Below, piece by piece: positions 24,643-33,544 of a stretch of 64,000 nt of DNA. This stretch comes from Brevibacterium luteolum (lineage in GTDB: Bacteria > Actinomycetota > Actinomycetes > Actinomycetales > Brevibacteriaceae): assembly GCF_013004595.1 (NCBI RefSeq), contig NZ_JABEMC010000002.1, positions 1 to 64,000 on the forward strand, given 5' to 3'. The notes beneath the pieces were generated by a model. The model had not been told where the DNA came from, ran no database searches, and was given only the letters and a program-made list of their open reading frames with translations. A program made the translations under genes and the position numbers. Position 1 is the stretch's first letter. Every line of letters begins with the position of its first letter.

Positions 24643-24845
24643 GCGAACGCAGCGACAACAGCGGCATGAAGCACAGCAGCCTCATGGTCGCCGGGCTGTT
24701 CGTCATGGTCGCGATGCTGCTCGTCCGCGAGTTCGCACCCGACGGCCCTGCGGCCATCATCGCACTCGTCGTCGGCATCATCGCCCTGGCCATCATCGTC
24801 CCGGCCTTCATCATCGCCTTGTTCCGCAGCAGATCCGGCAGCTGA
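24639..24845 (+). CDS. Small two-helix membrane protein, possible immunity protein
   Basis: This 68-residue protein has two membrane helices (about 12-31, SSLMVAGLFVMVAMLLV, and 38-62, IIALVVGIIALAIIVPAFIIAL) and short polar ends. The ATG overlaps the stop of the secreted protein gene (ATGA), so the pair is made together. Small membrane proteins directly after bacteriocin genes are usually immunity proteins. That assignment rests only on position and topology. Confidence 0.6.
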   Translation: MSERSDNSGMKHSSLMVAGLFVMVAMLLVREFAPDGPAAIIALVVGIIALAIIVPAFIIALFRSRSGS

Positions 24846-24874
24846 TCCCGCCGGTTCTGCAGCAACACCGTCCC

Positions 24875-24914
24875 GACGGCCACCGCCTGTCCTTCACGGC
24901 AGACGGTGGCCGTC
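24875..24914 (+). terminator. Stem-loop terminator after secreted/membrane pair
   Basis: GACGGCCACCG at 24875-24885 pairs perfectly with CGGTGGCCGTC at 24904-24914. It lies 30 bp after the small membrane-protein gene. The remaining bases to 25029 show no gene. Confidence 0.6.
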
Positions 24915-25029
24915 CCCGCTTGGATACGACAGCGACATGGTCGATGATCGGGTGCCTGACAGCCGACCCGGGGCAGGACTCGGCCTCATCGCGGTCGCCG
25001 TGGCGATCACCGCTTGGCAGAGATGCGCG

Positions 25030-25752
25030 TCAACCGGCGCTGACGCCGAACAGCTGGCCGATGCCGTAGGTCACCGCCATCGCCAGCGCACCACCGATGA
25101 GCATACGCGCGACCGCCCTCCAGGCGATCGCCCGGCCGAGCTTCGCCGAGAGCCAGCCGGTCAGGCCGAGCGCGGCAAGCACCGCGATGAAAGCGGTGAT
25201 GATCCGCCACTCCGGCGGCGGCAGCAGCACCGCGAGCAGCGGCAGCACCGCGCCGATGGTGAATGAGATCGCCGAGGCGATGGCCGCAGCCCATGGGTTC
25301 GTCAGGTCATCGGGGTCGATGCCGAGCTCAGCATCGAGGTGCGCTCCGAGCGCATCATGGGCGTGCAGCTCGGTGACGACCTGACGGGCGGTCGCCTCGC
25401 TCAGACCCCGCTGCCGGTAGATGCCGACGAGTTCGTCGAACTCCTCCTCCGGCTCATGTTCGAGCTCCCACTTCTCCAAACGGATGAGTGCCTGTTCGGA
25501 ATCGCGCTGGCTGGACACCGAAACGTACTCGCCGACCGCCATCGAGGCGGCACCGGCAACGAGGCCAGCGGCGCCGGCGAGGAAGATCGCGCCCGTGCTG
25601 GCCGGGTCGGCTGCCGCGACGCCGATGACGAGCCCGGCCGTCGAGGTGATGCCGTCATTGGCGCCGAGCACTCCTGCGCGCAGCCAGTTGAGCCGGCTGG
25701 CCGTGCCGGTCTGGTGCGGTTCGCTGATCCGCTGATGCCCCTTTTCGCTCAT
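25030..25752 (-). CDS. VIT/CCC1-family transporter
   Basis: This 240-residue membrane protein belongs to the VIT1/CCC1 family, which moves iron or manganese across membranes. The family N-terminus is visible as NWLRAGVLGANDGITSTAGLVIGV. An acidic, helical metal-binding domain (EKWELEHEPEEEFDELVGIYRQRGLS) sits between helices 2 and 3. Three C-terminal helices follow, starting at NPWAAAIASAISFTIGAVLPL. The length and order are normal. It stands on the minus strand, downstream of trhO with a 42-bp gap. Confidence 0.88.
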   Translation of the reverse strand: MSEKGHQRISEPHQTGTASRLNWLRAGVLGANDGITSTAGLVIGVAAADPASTGAIFLAGAAGLVAGAASMAVGEYVSVSSQRDSEQALIRLEKWELEHEPEEEFDELVGIYRQRGLSEATARQVVTELHAHDALGAHLDAELGIDPDDLTNPWAAAIASAISFTIGAVLPLLAVLLPPPEWRIITAFIAVLAALGLTGWLSAKLGRAIAWRAVARMLIGGALAMAVTYGIGQLFGVSAG

Positions 25753-25794
25753 GTCGCTGACCTCCCTGATTGAACCTGCGGTGTCTGCCGGAAC

Positions 25795-26709
25795 CTACTG
25801 TGCGGCCGGGACCGCAGCCTTTGCCTCGGGCGCGGCGCACGCACCGCAGTACGGGTGCCGGCCGGCATCGGTGCAGTCCTGGCAGCGCAGGAACTGCTTC
25901 CGGCAGGACTCATCAGCGCAGTTGACGAACAGCGGGGTCGGCTCATCGCACTCCCGGCAGCGGCCCAGCGATTCGGCCCCGGAGCCGAACTCCATGTGCA
26001 TGCGCTTGTCGAAGACGTACAGCGAACCGTCCCACAGCCCGGAGTTGCCGAAGGTCTCGCCGTAGCGGACGATCCCGCCGTCGAGCTGGTAGACCTCTTC
26101 GAAGCCGCGGTTCTTCATGAGCACCGAGAGGATCTCACAGCGAATACCGCCGGTGCAGTAGGTGACGATCGGCTTGTCTTTGAACTCGTCGTAAGCGCCG
26201 GATTCGATCTCGGCGATGAAATCGCGGGTGGTGTCCGTGTTCGGGATGACGGCGTTCTTGAACCGGCCGATCTCCGCCTCCATCGCATTGCGGCCGTCGA
26301 AGAAGACGACATCGTCGCCGCGTTCGTCCATGAGCTTGTGCAGCTGGCCGGGCCCCAGGTGCACGCCCCCGCCCTGCACGCCGTCCTCGGTGACCGTGAC
26401 CTCGTCAGGATTGCCGAAGGTCACCAGCTCCGGGCGGACCTTGACGCTCAGGCGCGGGAAGTCATCGCCGGCGCCAGTCGACCACTTGATATCGGCCTTG
26501 CGGAAGGGCGCGTAGCTTTTCGTCGTGCGCACGTACTGCTTGACGTCGTGGATCTCCCCGCCGACGGTGGCGTTGATGCCGTCAGCGGAGATGATGATGC
26601 GGCCCTTGAGGTTGTGGCGCTCGCACAGCGCGTGCTGCCACAGGCGCACCGCCTCGGGGTCGGCCAGCGGGGTGAAGACGTAGAACAGGACGATCTTGGA
26701 TACGGACAT
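25795..26709 (-). CDS. trhO: tRNA uridine(34) hydroxylase (rhodanese-domain)
   Basis: TrhO (YceA) makes 5-hydroxyuridine at position 34 of certain tRNAs, using oxygen. The 304 residues have an N-terminal domain ([12 protein letters not shown]), the rhodanese domain with [15 protein letters not shown] and the catalytic Cys in [10 protein letters not shown], and a Cys-rich zinc-binding C-terminus ([29 protein letters not shown]). The ATG at 26709 is used; a GTG two codons upstream is possible. The neighbouring fic gene ends 22 bp upstream. Confidence 0.92.
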   Translation of the reverse strand: MSVSKIVLFYVFTPLADPEAVRLWQHALCERHNLKGRIIISADGINATVGGEIHDVKQYVRTTKSYAPFRKADIKWSTGAGDDFPRLSVKVRPELVTFGNPDEVTVTEDGVQGGGVHLGPGQLHKLMDERGDDVVFFDGRNAMEAEIGRFKNAVIPNTDTTRDFIAEIESGAYDEFKDKPIVTYCTGGIRCEILSVLMKNRGFEEVYQLDGGIVRYGETFGNSGLWDGSLYVFDKRMHMEFGSGAESLGRCRECDEPTPLFVNCADESCRKQFLRCQDCTDAGRHPYCGACAAPEAKAAVPAAQ

Positions 26710-26730
26710 AGCCACATTCTAATTCGCAGC

Positions 26731-27759
26731 TCAGTACGGCGGCGGCGAGGCCGGAGCCGGACGGACCGGCACGGAGACCTGCGTATCGAAGCGCGTGCTC
26801 GCCATTCTGCGCTCAGCGTGCGCGACGATGTCAAGCAGGTCCCGGGCGATATGCCCACGGATGCCTCTGCCGACAGCCAGACTGTCAGTGATCCCAGCCT
26901 CGCTGAGCTGCTGCAGGGCTCTGCGCACCGATGGCACCGAGGCACCCGTCAGCTGCTCGGCGATGCGCTGGGTGAGAATCGGAGTGCGGGGCAGCAGCTC
27001 GAGGAGCTTCCACACGACAGCATCGCTGCGTGGGCGCCGGTCCAGCTGTGAATCGAGCGCCTCATGGTAGTCGTCGAGCACACTCTGCGCCTCCTGCATG
27101 AACCGCTCCGCTTGGCTGACGGCTGCATCTGCTGCGGTGATGAAGAAGTCCAGCCACGTGTTCACTCCTGCGCTGATGTCGAGCTCGGCGGGAGGCTCGG
27201 CGCCGGTCATCGAAGCACCCGGCGGAGTCGCCCGGTAAGCCGTCAGACCATCGATATATCGCTGCTGCCATGTCATGAGCACCTGGCTGATGGGCAGCAC
27301 AGCTCCAGAGGTCAGTCCCCGCCGCGTGAGCACCGTGTGGATGAGGGCGCGTCCGATCCGTCCATTGCCGTCTGCGAAGGGGTGCAGCGTTTCGAACTGT
27401 GCGTGAGCCAGTCCCGCCTGGATGAGACCGCCCGTGGCTGCCCCGTTGATGAACGCCATCAGATCCTCAAGCGCTTGTGGCAGGACTTCCGGCCTCGGCG
27501 GAATGAATTCGGCCTCACCCGGGTGAATGGCTGATCCGCCCAGCCAGTTCTGGCGCTGACGCAGTCCCAGCTGACTGAAGCCGGGCAGCAGCTGTCGCTG
27601 CAGCTCTTCGAGATCGCTCCACGTCACTGCTTCAGCACTGCCGAGAGTGTCGACAGCCGCCACGACTGCAGCGACATTGCCTGCCACTTCGGCCGCCTGA
27701 GGACCGAAGCCGCTGAGAGCGTCCTGCGAGCTGAGTTCGGCGAGCACCACGTTCTTCAC
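26731..27759 (-). CDS. Fic-domain protein, N-terminally shortened
   Basis: This 342-residue protein has a Fic core whose catalytic loop HPFADGNGRIGR is intact, so it should transfer AMP to a target. A C-terminal winged helix follows (ILTQRIAEQLTGASVPSVRRALQQL). It starts with GTG at 27759. The frame stays open further upstream and encodes SASSRIEGVSPS, which matches the (S/T)xxxE(G/N) inhibitory helix of the family, but a TAG at 27813-27811 closes it and no usual start codon lies between. The first ~80 residues common in the family are absent. The protein as translated would lack its inhibitory Glu. Confidence 0.85.
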   Translation of the reverse strand: MKNVVLAELSSQDALSGFGPQAAEVAGNVAAVVAAVDTLGSAEAVTWSDLEELQRQLLPGFSQLGLRQRQNWLGGSAIHPGEAEFIPPRPEVLPQALEDLMAFINGAATGGLIQAGLAHAQFETLHPFADGNGRIGRALIHTVLTRRGLTSGAVLPISQVLMTWQQRYIDGLTAYRATPPGASMTGAEPPAELDISAGVNTWLDFFITAADAAVSQAERFMQEAQSVLDDYHEALDSQLDRRPRSDAVVWKLLELLPRTPILTQRIAEQLTGASVPSVRRALQQLSEAGITDSLAVGRGIRGHIARDLLDIVAHAERRMASTRFDTQVSVPVRPAPASPPPY

Positions 27760-27810
27760 CGAGGGACTGACTCCCTCGATGCGTGAGCTGGCTGATAGAA
27801 ACCTTAGACT

Positions 27811-27868
27811 CTATCCTTTCACTCACCATAGGTCTATCGAAAGCTTTCTACCTATCCTTTCACCCACC
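27811..27868. promoter_or_regulatory. Direct repeats flanking a palindrome upstream of fic and purL
   Basis: CTATCCTTTCACTCACC (27811-27827) and CTATCCTTTCACCCACC (27852-27868) match at 16 of 17 positions, 41 bp apart. Between them lies the perfect palindrome GAAAGCTTTC (27839-27848). The layout looks like an operator for the fic gene or for the divergent purL gene. Confidence 0.5.
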
Positions 27869-27963
27869 CGCCAGCCCCACTCATGCCAGCCTGGCCACTG
27901 CCTCGGGCGCGGTTTGAAGATAGGATGTCGAGTGGGATTTCACGAAAGGACCACACGAGGCGT

Positions 27964-30267
27964 ATGTCGGACAAGCACGTCAAGGAGACCGTCGAATTCG
28001 CAGCTGCGAACCCCGACGTCGAGCAGCCCTTTGCCGAGCTGGGGCTCAAGGCGAATGAGTATGCGGACATCCGCGAGATCCTCGGCCGCCGCCCAACCTC
28101 CGCAGAGCTGGCGATGTACTCGGTGATGTGGTCCGAGCACTGCTCGTACAAGTCCTCGAAGGTCCACCTGCGCAAGTTCGGCGAGCACGTCACCGATGAG
28201 ATGCGTAAGCATCTGCTCGTCGGCATGGGTGAGAACGCCGGCGTCGTCGACATCGGCGAAGGCTGGGCGGTGACCTTCAAAGTCGAGTCCCACAACTCGC
28301 CCTCCTACGTCGAGCCCTACCAGGGCGCAGCCACCGGAGTCGGCGGCATCGTGCGCGACATCATCTCGATGGGTGCCCGCCCAGTCGCCGTGCTCGACCA
28401 GCTGCGCTTCGGTGAGATCTCCCACCCCGACACCGCCCGCGTCGTCCACGGCGTCGTCGCCGGCATCGGCGGCTACGGCAACTGCCTCGGCCTGCCCAAC
28501 ATCGGCGGTGAGACCTGGTTCGACCCCTCATATCAGGGCAACCCGCTCGTCAACGCCCTGGCTGTGGGCGTCATGAAGCATGAGGACATCCGGCTGGCCA
28601 ACGCCTCGGGCGTGGGCAACAAGGTCGTGCTCTTCGGCGCCCGCACCGGAGGCGACGGCATCGGAGGTGCCTCGATCCTCGCCTCGGAGTCGTTCGACGA
28701 CACGAAGCCCTCGAAGCGTCCGGCCGTGCAGGTCGGCGACCCGTTCGCCGAGAAGGTCCTCATCGAATGCTGCCTCGAGCTGTTCGCCGCCGGTGTCGTC
28801 GAGGGCATCCAGGACCTGGGTGCGGCCGGCATCTCGTGCGCGACCTCTGAGCTGGCCTCCAACGGGGAGGGCGGCATGCACGTCAAACTCGACGATGTGC
28901 TGCTGCGCGATCCGTCGCTGACCCCGGAGGAGATCCTCATGTCGGAGTCGCAGGAGCGGATGATGGCTGTGGTGACCCCGGAGAAGCTCGACGAGTTCCT
29001 CGCAATCACCGGCAAGTGGGAGGTCGAGTCGTCTGTGCTCGGCGAGGTCACCGACACCGGCCGGCTCGTCATCGAATGGCACGGCGATGTCATCGTCGAT
29101 GTGCCCCCGCGCTCGGTCGCCCACGACGGGCCGGTCTACGACCGCCCCTACACTGAACCGTCCTGGCAGGCCGAGACCCGCGCCAACACCGTCGAGGCCG
29201 CCGGACTGGCGAAGCCGCAGTCCGATGAGGAGCTGCGCTCGACACTGCTTGAGCTGCTCGGCTCGCCGAACCTGTGCTCGAAGGATTGGATCACCGGCCA
29301 GTTCGACCGCTACGTGCAGGGCAACACAGCGCTTGCCTACCCCGATGACGCCGGTGTCATCCGCATCGATGAGGAGTCCGGCCTGGGTGTGGCGATCGCC
29401 ACCGATGCCAACGGCCGCTACTGCTACCTTGAGCCGTCTACCGGCGCGAAGCTCGCCCTGGCCGAGGCGTACCGCAACGTCGCCACCTCCGGCGCCCGGC
29501 CGATGGCGGTCAGCGACTGCCTCAACTTCGGCTCGCCTGAGGACCCGGAGATCATGTGGCAGTTCGCCGAGGCCATCGACGGCCTCGCCCACGCCTGCGA
29601 GGATCTCGCTGTGCCGGTCACCGGCGGCAACGTCTCCCTGTACAACCAGACCGGGCAGACCGCGATCTACCCGACCCCGGTCGTCGGCGTGCTCGGCGTC
29701 TTCGACGACGTCGCCCGCCGCAGCCCCGCCGGCTGGCGGGATGCCGGCCAGACGATCTACCTGCTCGGTGACACCGCAGCCGAGCTCGACGGCTCCGTGT
29801 GGGCCGATGTGGTGCACGGCCACCTCGGCGGTGTGCCGCCGCGCTACCGGCCGGAAGCCGAGCGCGAGCTGGCCGGCATCCTCATCAACGCCTCCCGCGA
29901 CGGCATGATCGATGCCGCCCACGACCTGTCTGAAGGCGGGCTGGCTCAGGCGCTGGCCGAGGCGGTTCTGCGGTTCGGCACCGGGGCGCGGGTGTGGCTT
30001 GATGAGGTGTGCGACCGCGATGGCATCGACCTGTTCACGGCGCTGTTCTCCGAGTCGACAGCGCGAGCGATCGTCGCGGTGCCGCGGTCCGAGGAGGTGC
30101 GGTTCACCGATATGTGCACCGCCCGGAAGTTCCCGTTCGCCCGCATCGGCGTGACCGACACCGGCGAGAACGGTAACACCGCCTTAGAACTCGTCGATCA
30201 CTTCACGATCCCCGTGACCGAGCTGCGTGAGACCCACGAGGCGACGCTGCCGAAGCACTTCGGGTGA
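27964..30267 (+). CDS. purL: Phosphoribosylformylglycinamidine synthase subunit PurL (small form)
   Basis: PurL is the synthetase subunit that makes FGAM from FGAR, ATP and ammonia delivered by PurQ. The 767 residues lack a glutaminase domain, as expected for a PurS/PurQ system. Motifs include [54 protein letters not shown] and [14 protein letters not shown]. The ATG at 27964 has GAGG five bases upstream; upstream in-frame codons give a non-family extension. It lies about 5 kb from purSQ, separated by unrelated genes. Confidence 0.96.
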   Translation: MSDKHVKETVEFAAANPDVEQPFAELGLKANEYADIREILGRRPTSAELAMYSVMWSEHCSYKSSKVHLRKFGEHVTDEMRKHLLVGMGENAGVVDIGEGWAVTFKVESHNSPSYVEPYQGAATGVGGIVRDIISMGARPVAVLDQLRFGEISHPDTARVVHGVVAGIGGYGNCLGLPNIGGETWFDPSYQGNPLVNALAVGVMKHEDIRLANASGVGNKVVLFGARTGGDGIGGASILASESFDDTKPSKRPAVQVGDPFAEKVLIECCLELFAAGVVEGIQDLGAAGISCATSELASNGEGGMHVKLDDVLLRDPSLTPEEILMSESQERMMAVVTPEKLDEFLAITGKWEVESSVLGEVTDTGRLVIEWHGDVIVDVPPRSVAHDGPVYDRPYTEPSWQAETRANTVEAAGLAKPQSDEELRSTLLELLGSPNLCSKDWITGQFDRYVQGNTALAYPDDAGVIRIDEESGLGVAIATDANGRYCYLEPSTGAKLALAEAYRNVATSGARPMAVSDCLNFGSPEDPEIMWQFAEAIDGLAHACEDLAVPVTGGNVSLYNQTGQTAIYPTPVVGVLGVFDDVARRSPAGWRDAGQTIYLLGDTAAELDGSVWADVVHGHLGGVPPRYRPEAERELAGILINASRDGMIDAAHDLSEGGLAQALAEAVLRFGTGARVWLDEVCDRDGIDLFTALFSESTARAIVAVPRSEEVRFTDMCTARKFPFARIGVTDTGENGNTALELVDHFTIPVTELRETHEATLPKHFG

Positions 30268-30330
30268 GCGTGACGCCAGACGGTCGGCTGACGCATCCAC
30301 CGTTCCGGTGCTGCATTGAGCACGAGTTCC

Positions 30331-31539
30331 TCAGGCCGTGCCCTTGAGGATCGCGTTCCAGTACAGCGCCGGCAGTCCATGACGTTTGAGCACCCACATA
30401 TCGGTGCGCTCCTTCGTCGTGTCGATGAACGGAAACGACGGCCTCGGGCGCATCGTGTAGTCGAACTCGGCGAGGATCGTCTTACCGCGCGCAGTCGTCA
30501 GCGGGCACGAGGCGTAGCCGCCGTAGGACTGCGCCAGCGGCTCGCCCTTGAGGGTGGCCAGCAGGTTCGCCACAAGCACCGGGGCCTGCTTGCGGATCGC
30601 GGCACCGGTCTTCGAATTCGGCGTCGACGCGGCATCGCCGAGGGCGAAGATGTCCGGGTAGCGCACGTGCTGGAGCGTATGCTTGTCGACGTCGATCCAG
30701 CCCTTGGGGTCCTCGGCGGCCAGCGGGGATTCCTTGATCCAGTCCGGCGCTGACTGCGGCGGCACCACATGGGCCATGTCGAAGCTGATCTCCTCGCTCG
30801 TCCCCGCAGCGTTGTCGCGGACCGTCGCGGTGCCGGCCTCGGCATCGAGGCCCGTCATCTCCGAGTTGAAGTGCACTTCGATGCCGTAGCGCTCGACGAC
30901 CTTCTCCAGCTCATTCGAGAACTCCTCGACCCCGAACATCGCCGGCGTCGGCAGCACGAGCACGACCCGGATGCTGTCCAGCACACCGCGGCGCTGCCAA
31001 TGGTCACACGCTAAGTAGGCGATCTTCTGCGGCGCACCTGCGCATTTGATCGGGCCAGACGGCATGGTGAACAGCGCCGTACCCGAGGTGGTGGCCTGGA
31101 TGAGCTGCCAGGTCTTGGGTGCGAGCTCGGGCAGATAGTTCGTCGAGACGTTCGGGCTCTGCAGCGCTTCGCGCATGCCCGGCACTTCGTCGAAGTCGAG
31201 TTGGATGCCCGGGCAGACGACGAGCCGGTCGTAGGCGATCTGCAGGCCCGAGGACAGGCTCACTCGGCGGGCTTCCGGATCGACCTCGGTGGCGAAGTCC
31301 TTGATCCACGACACACCTGCCGGCATGACATCGGCCTGGGCGCGTCGCAGCTCGCGCGCGGGAGCGCATCCGCCTCCCACGAGGGTCTGCAGGGGCTGGT
31401 AGATGTGCTGTTCGCCCGGTTCGATGACCGCGATGTCGGTCTTGCCGGCTCTGCGCAGCCGGGCGGCGACGCTGAGCCCGGCGTTGCCCCCTCCGATGAT
31501 GACGATGGCGTGGTGCAGCGGATGCGAGCTCGTGGTCAT
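30331..31539 (-). CDS. Sulfide:quinone oxidoreductase-like flavoprotein
   Basis: This 402-residue FAD enzyme of the pyridine nucleotide-disulfide family has HHAIVIIGGGNAGLSVAARL at the N-terminus and DIFALGDAASTPNSKTGAAIRKQ as the second FAD site. Three Cys sit where SQR enzymes have theirs: VVCPGIQL, IKCAGAPQKIAY and YASCPLTTA. It would oxidise sulfide and pass electrons to the quinone pool at the membrane face. The ATG at 31539 follows GAGGAG. It converges with purL and is downstream of the BCCT gene on the same strand. Confidence 0.82.
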   Translation of the reverse strand: MTTSSHPLHHAIVIIGGGNAGLSVAARLRRAGKTDIAVIEPGEQHIYQPLQTLVGGGCAPARELRRAQADVMPAGVSWIKDFATEVDPEARRVSLSSGLQIAYDRLVVCPGIQLDFDEVPGMREALQSPNVSTNYLPELAPKTWQLIQATTSGTALFTMPSGPIKCAGAPQKIAYLACDHWQRRGVLDSIRVVLVLPTPAMFGVEEFSNELEKVVERYGIEVHFNSEMTGLDAEAGTATVRDNAAGTSEEISFDMAHVVPPQSAPDWIKESPLAAEDPKGWIDVDKHTLQHVRYPDIFALGDAASTPNSKTGAAIRKQAPVLVANLLATLKGEPLAQSYGGYASCPLTTARGKTILAEFDYTMRPRPSFPFIDTTKERTDMWVLKRHGLPALYWNAILKGTA

Positions 31540-31645
31540 AGCGGCAGTCTCCTCAGGTGATCGGCATTGATCTACTGCAAATGTACAGACAAATCCGGGC
31601 TGGGGTCCAGACCTGAGTGCCCACGCCGTTACCGAGACCGAAGCG

Positions 31646-33460
31646 TCACCCTTGGCGCGAGCCGGATCTGTCGGAATACCGTCCGCTCTCGCGCGGCGGC
31701 AGACGCTTCGATCCCGTCCGCGAGGACAGGGTGCCATCGGAGCGGCGGAACCACCGGCGCTGCGGTTCGTACGGGTCGATGACGTCGGGGGCGTCACCCT
31801 CCGCCTCGGGCAGCACGACAGCGTCCTTCGTGTCGTACTCATCATCGCGCAGCCGGCGGATGTATTCCTCCGGCGGCAGGACCTTCTTCCACTGCTTCGT
31901 GCGCATCGGCGGCAGCACGCCGGCATCTTCGCGCAGGGCCCGCAGCAGCAGGTACATCTCGAAGTAGCCGAAGATGAAGAACGGCAGACCGACGAGGATG
32001 ATCGTCGACTGCAGCGCCTCGAGCCCCCCGGAACCGGAGAACACGAGGAGGGTCGCAGTCACCAGCCCGATCGCCAGGGCCCAGAAGACCCGCTGGCCGA
32101 GGGGGTTGTAGTCCTCATGTCCGTTCGTCATCGTGTCGGTCACGAGTGCGGCGGAGTCCATCGAGGTGACGAAGAAGACGACGACCACAAGGATCGCGAC
32201 GACGGAGACGGCGAAGGCCAGCGGGTAGTGCTCGAGGAAGGCGAACAGCGCACCCGGGATGTCGCCGTCGTCGACGACCCGCTTGACGAGTCCGCCGTCA
32301 CCGGACTGCTGGCCGATGCCCTCGATGGCAAACGAGCCCCAGCCGAAGATCCCGAACCAGATGACCGAGAACATCGCCGGCACCGCGAGCACGCCGGTGA
32401 CGAACTGGCGGATGGTGCGGCCGCGGGAAATGCGGGCGATGAAGATGCCGACGAACGGCGACCAGGTGATCGTCCAGGCCCAGTAGAACACCGTCCACGT
32501 CGACTGCCAGCCGGATTCGGCAATGGTGTCGTTCCAGAAGGCGAGTTCGGGCAGGGTGACGATGTAGGAGCCGAAGGACTCGATGGTGCCCTTGATCATG
32601 TACAGCGTCGGACCGGTGACGAGGACGAAGACCAGCAGGCCTACGGCGATGACGATGTTGGCGTTCGACAGCACCTTGATGCCCTTCTCCAGTCCCAGCG
32701 ACACCGAGGTCAGGGCGATGAGGGTGACGACGCCGATGATGATGAGCTGCCAGCCGGCGCTCTCCGGCACTCCGAAGAGCTGGGAGAGTCCGCCGTTGAT
32801 CTGCAGGGTGCCCAGTCCGATCGAGACGGCCACACCGAAGACGGTGCCGACGATCGCGACGATGTCGATGGTCTTGCCGATCGGGCCGTGGATCTTCTCA
32901 CCGAGCATCGGCTGGAAGATCGAGGACACCCGAGCGGGCAGGTTGCGCTTGTGGATGAAGTAGGCGAAGCACAGGCTCGGCAGCGCGAAGATCGTCCACG
33001 TGTGGAACGTGAAGTGATACAGCGTGAAGTTCATCGCATCCCGGGCCGCCTCCGCGCTTCCGGCCTCGATGCCGAGGCCGGCGCGCGGCGGGCTGCCGAG
33101 GTGGCTGATCGGCTCGGCGACACCCCAGAACATGAGAATCGTGCCGATGCCGGCGGCGAACAGCATCGCGAACCATGCCCGGCCCGAATGCTCGGGCTCT
33201 TCATCGTCGCGGCCGAGCTTGACCCGCCCATAACGGGAGAAGGCGATGTAGATGAGGAAGATGAGGAACAGCGTCACGCCGAGGATGTAGAACCAGCCGA
33301 GCGTGTCGAGCAGCCACGTCGAGGCTGCGGACACCGCGGCATCGAGCTGCTCGGTGAAGACGATGGTGCCGAGCACGAACAGCAGGATGACGCCGGCCGA
33401 GGCGAAGAAGATCACCGGCGAGGTGCGCAGGTGCAGCATGTCGTGGAGTTTTCGCAGCAT
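31646..33460 (-). CDS. BCCT-family betaine/carnitine/choline transporter
   Basis: This 604-residue secondary transporter has about 12 helices and would import a trimethylammonium solute such as glycine betaine. The family signature WTITWSPFVGIFIARISRGRTIR is intact, and AAGIGTILMFWGVAEPI marks the substrate/ion helix. A charged cytoplasmic tail of about 85 residues, ending in Arg/Ser-rich sequence, resembles the regulatory tails of osmosensing members. The ATG at 33460 with AAAGGAG upstream is chosen over an earlier in-frame start. Confidence 0.9.
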   Translation of the reverse strand: MLRKLHDMLHLRTSPVIFFASAGVILLFVLGTIVFTEQLDAAVSAASTWLLDTLGWFYILGVTLFLIFLIYIAFSRYGRVKLGRDDEEPEHSGRAWFAMLFAAGIGTILMFWGVAEPISHLGSPPRAGLGIEAGSAEAARDAMNFTLYHFTFHTWTIFALPSLCFAYFIHKRNLPARVSSIFQPMLGEKIHGPIGKTIDIVAIVGTVFGVAVSIGLGTLQINGGLSQLFGVPESAGWQLIIIGVVTLIALTSVSLGLEKGIKVLSNANIVIAVGLLVFVLVTGPTLYMIKGTIESFGSYIVTLPELAFWNDTIAESGWQSTWTVFYWAWTITWSPFVGIFIARISRGRTIRQFVTGVLAVPAMFSVIWFGIFGWGSFAIEGIGQQSGDGGLVKRVVDDGDIPGALFAFLEHYPLAFAVSVVAILVVVVFFVTSMDSAALVTDTMTNGHEDYNPLGQRVFWALAIGLVTATLLVFSGSGGLEALQSTIILVGLPFFIFGYFEMYLLLRALREDAGVLPPMRTKQWKKVLPPEEYIRRLRDDEYDTKDAVVLPEAEGDAPDVIDPYEPQRRWFRRSDGTLSSRTGSKRLPPRESGRYSDRSGSRQG

Positions 33461-33544
33461 CGTTCGCAGTCTCCTTTCGGCACGAACCACGCAGCGATGA
33501 CTTCTGGTTCCACGCGATCCGCAGCGGGATCAGTTTCTTCGACT

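Noticed and set aside
27632..27829. A 65-codon minus frame starting ATG at 27829 (MVSERIESKVSISQ)
   Set aside because: It looked like a possible N-terminus for fic, but it is in a different frame, continues as Arg/Gly/Ser-rich shadow sequence over fic and has no ribosome site.
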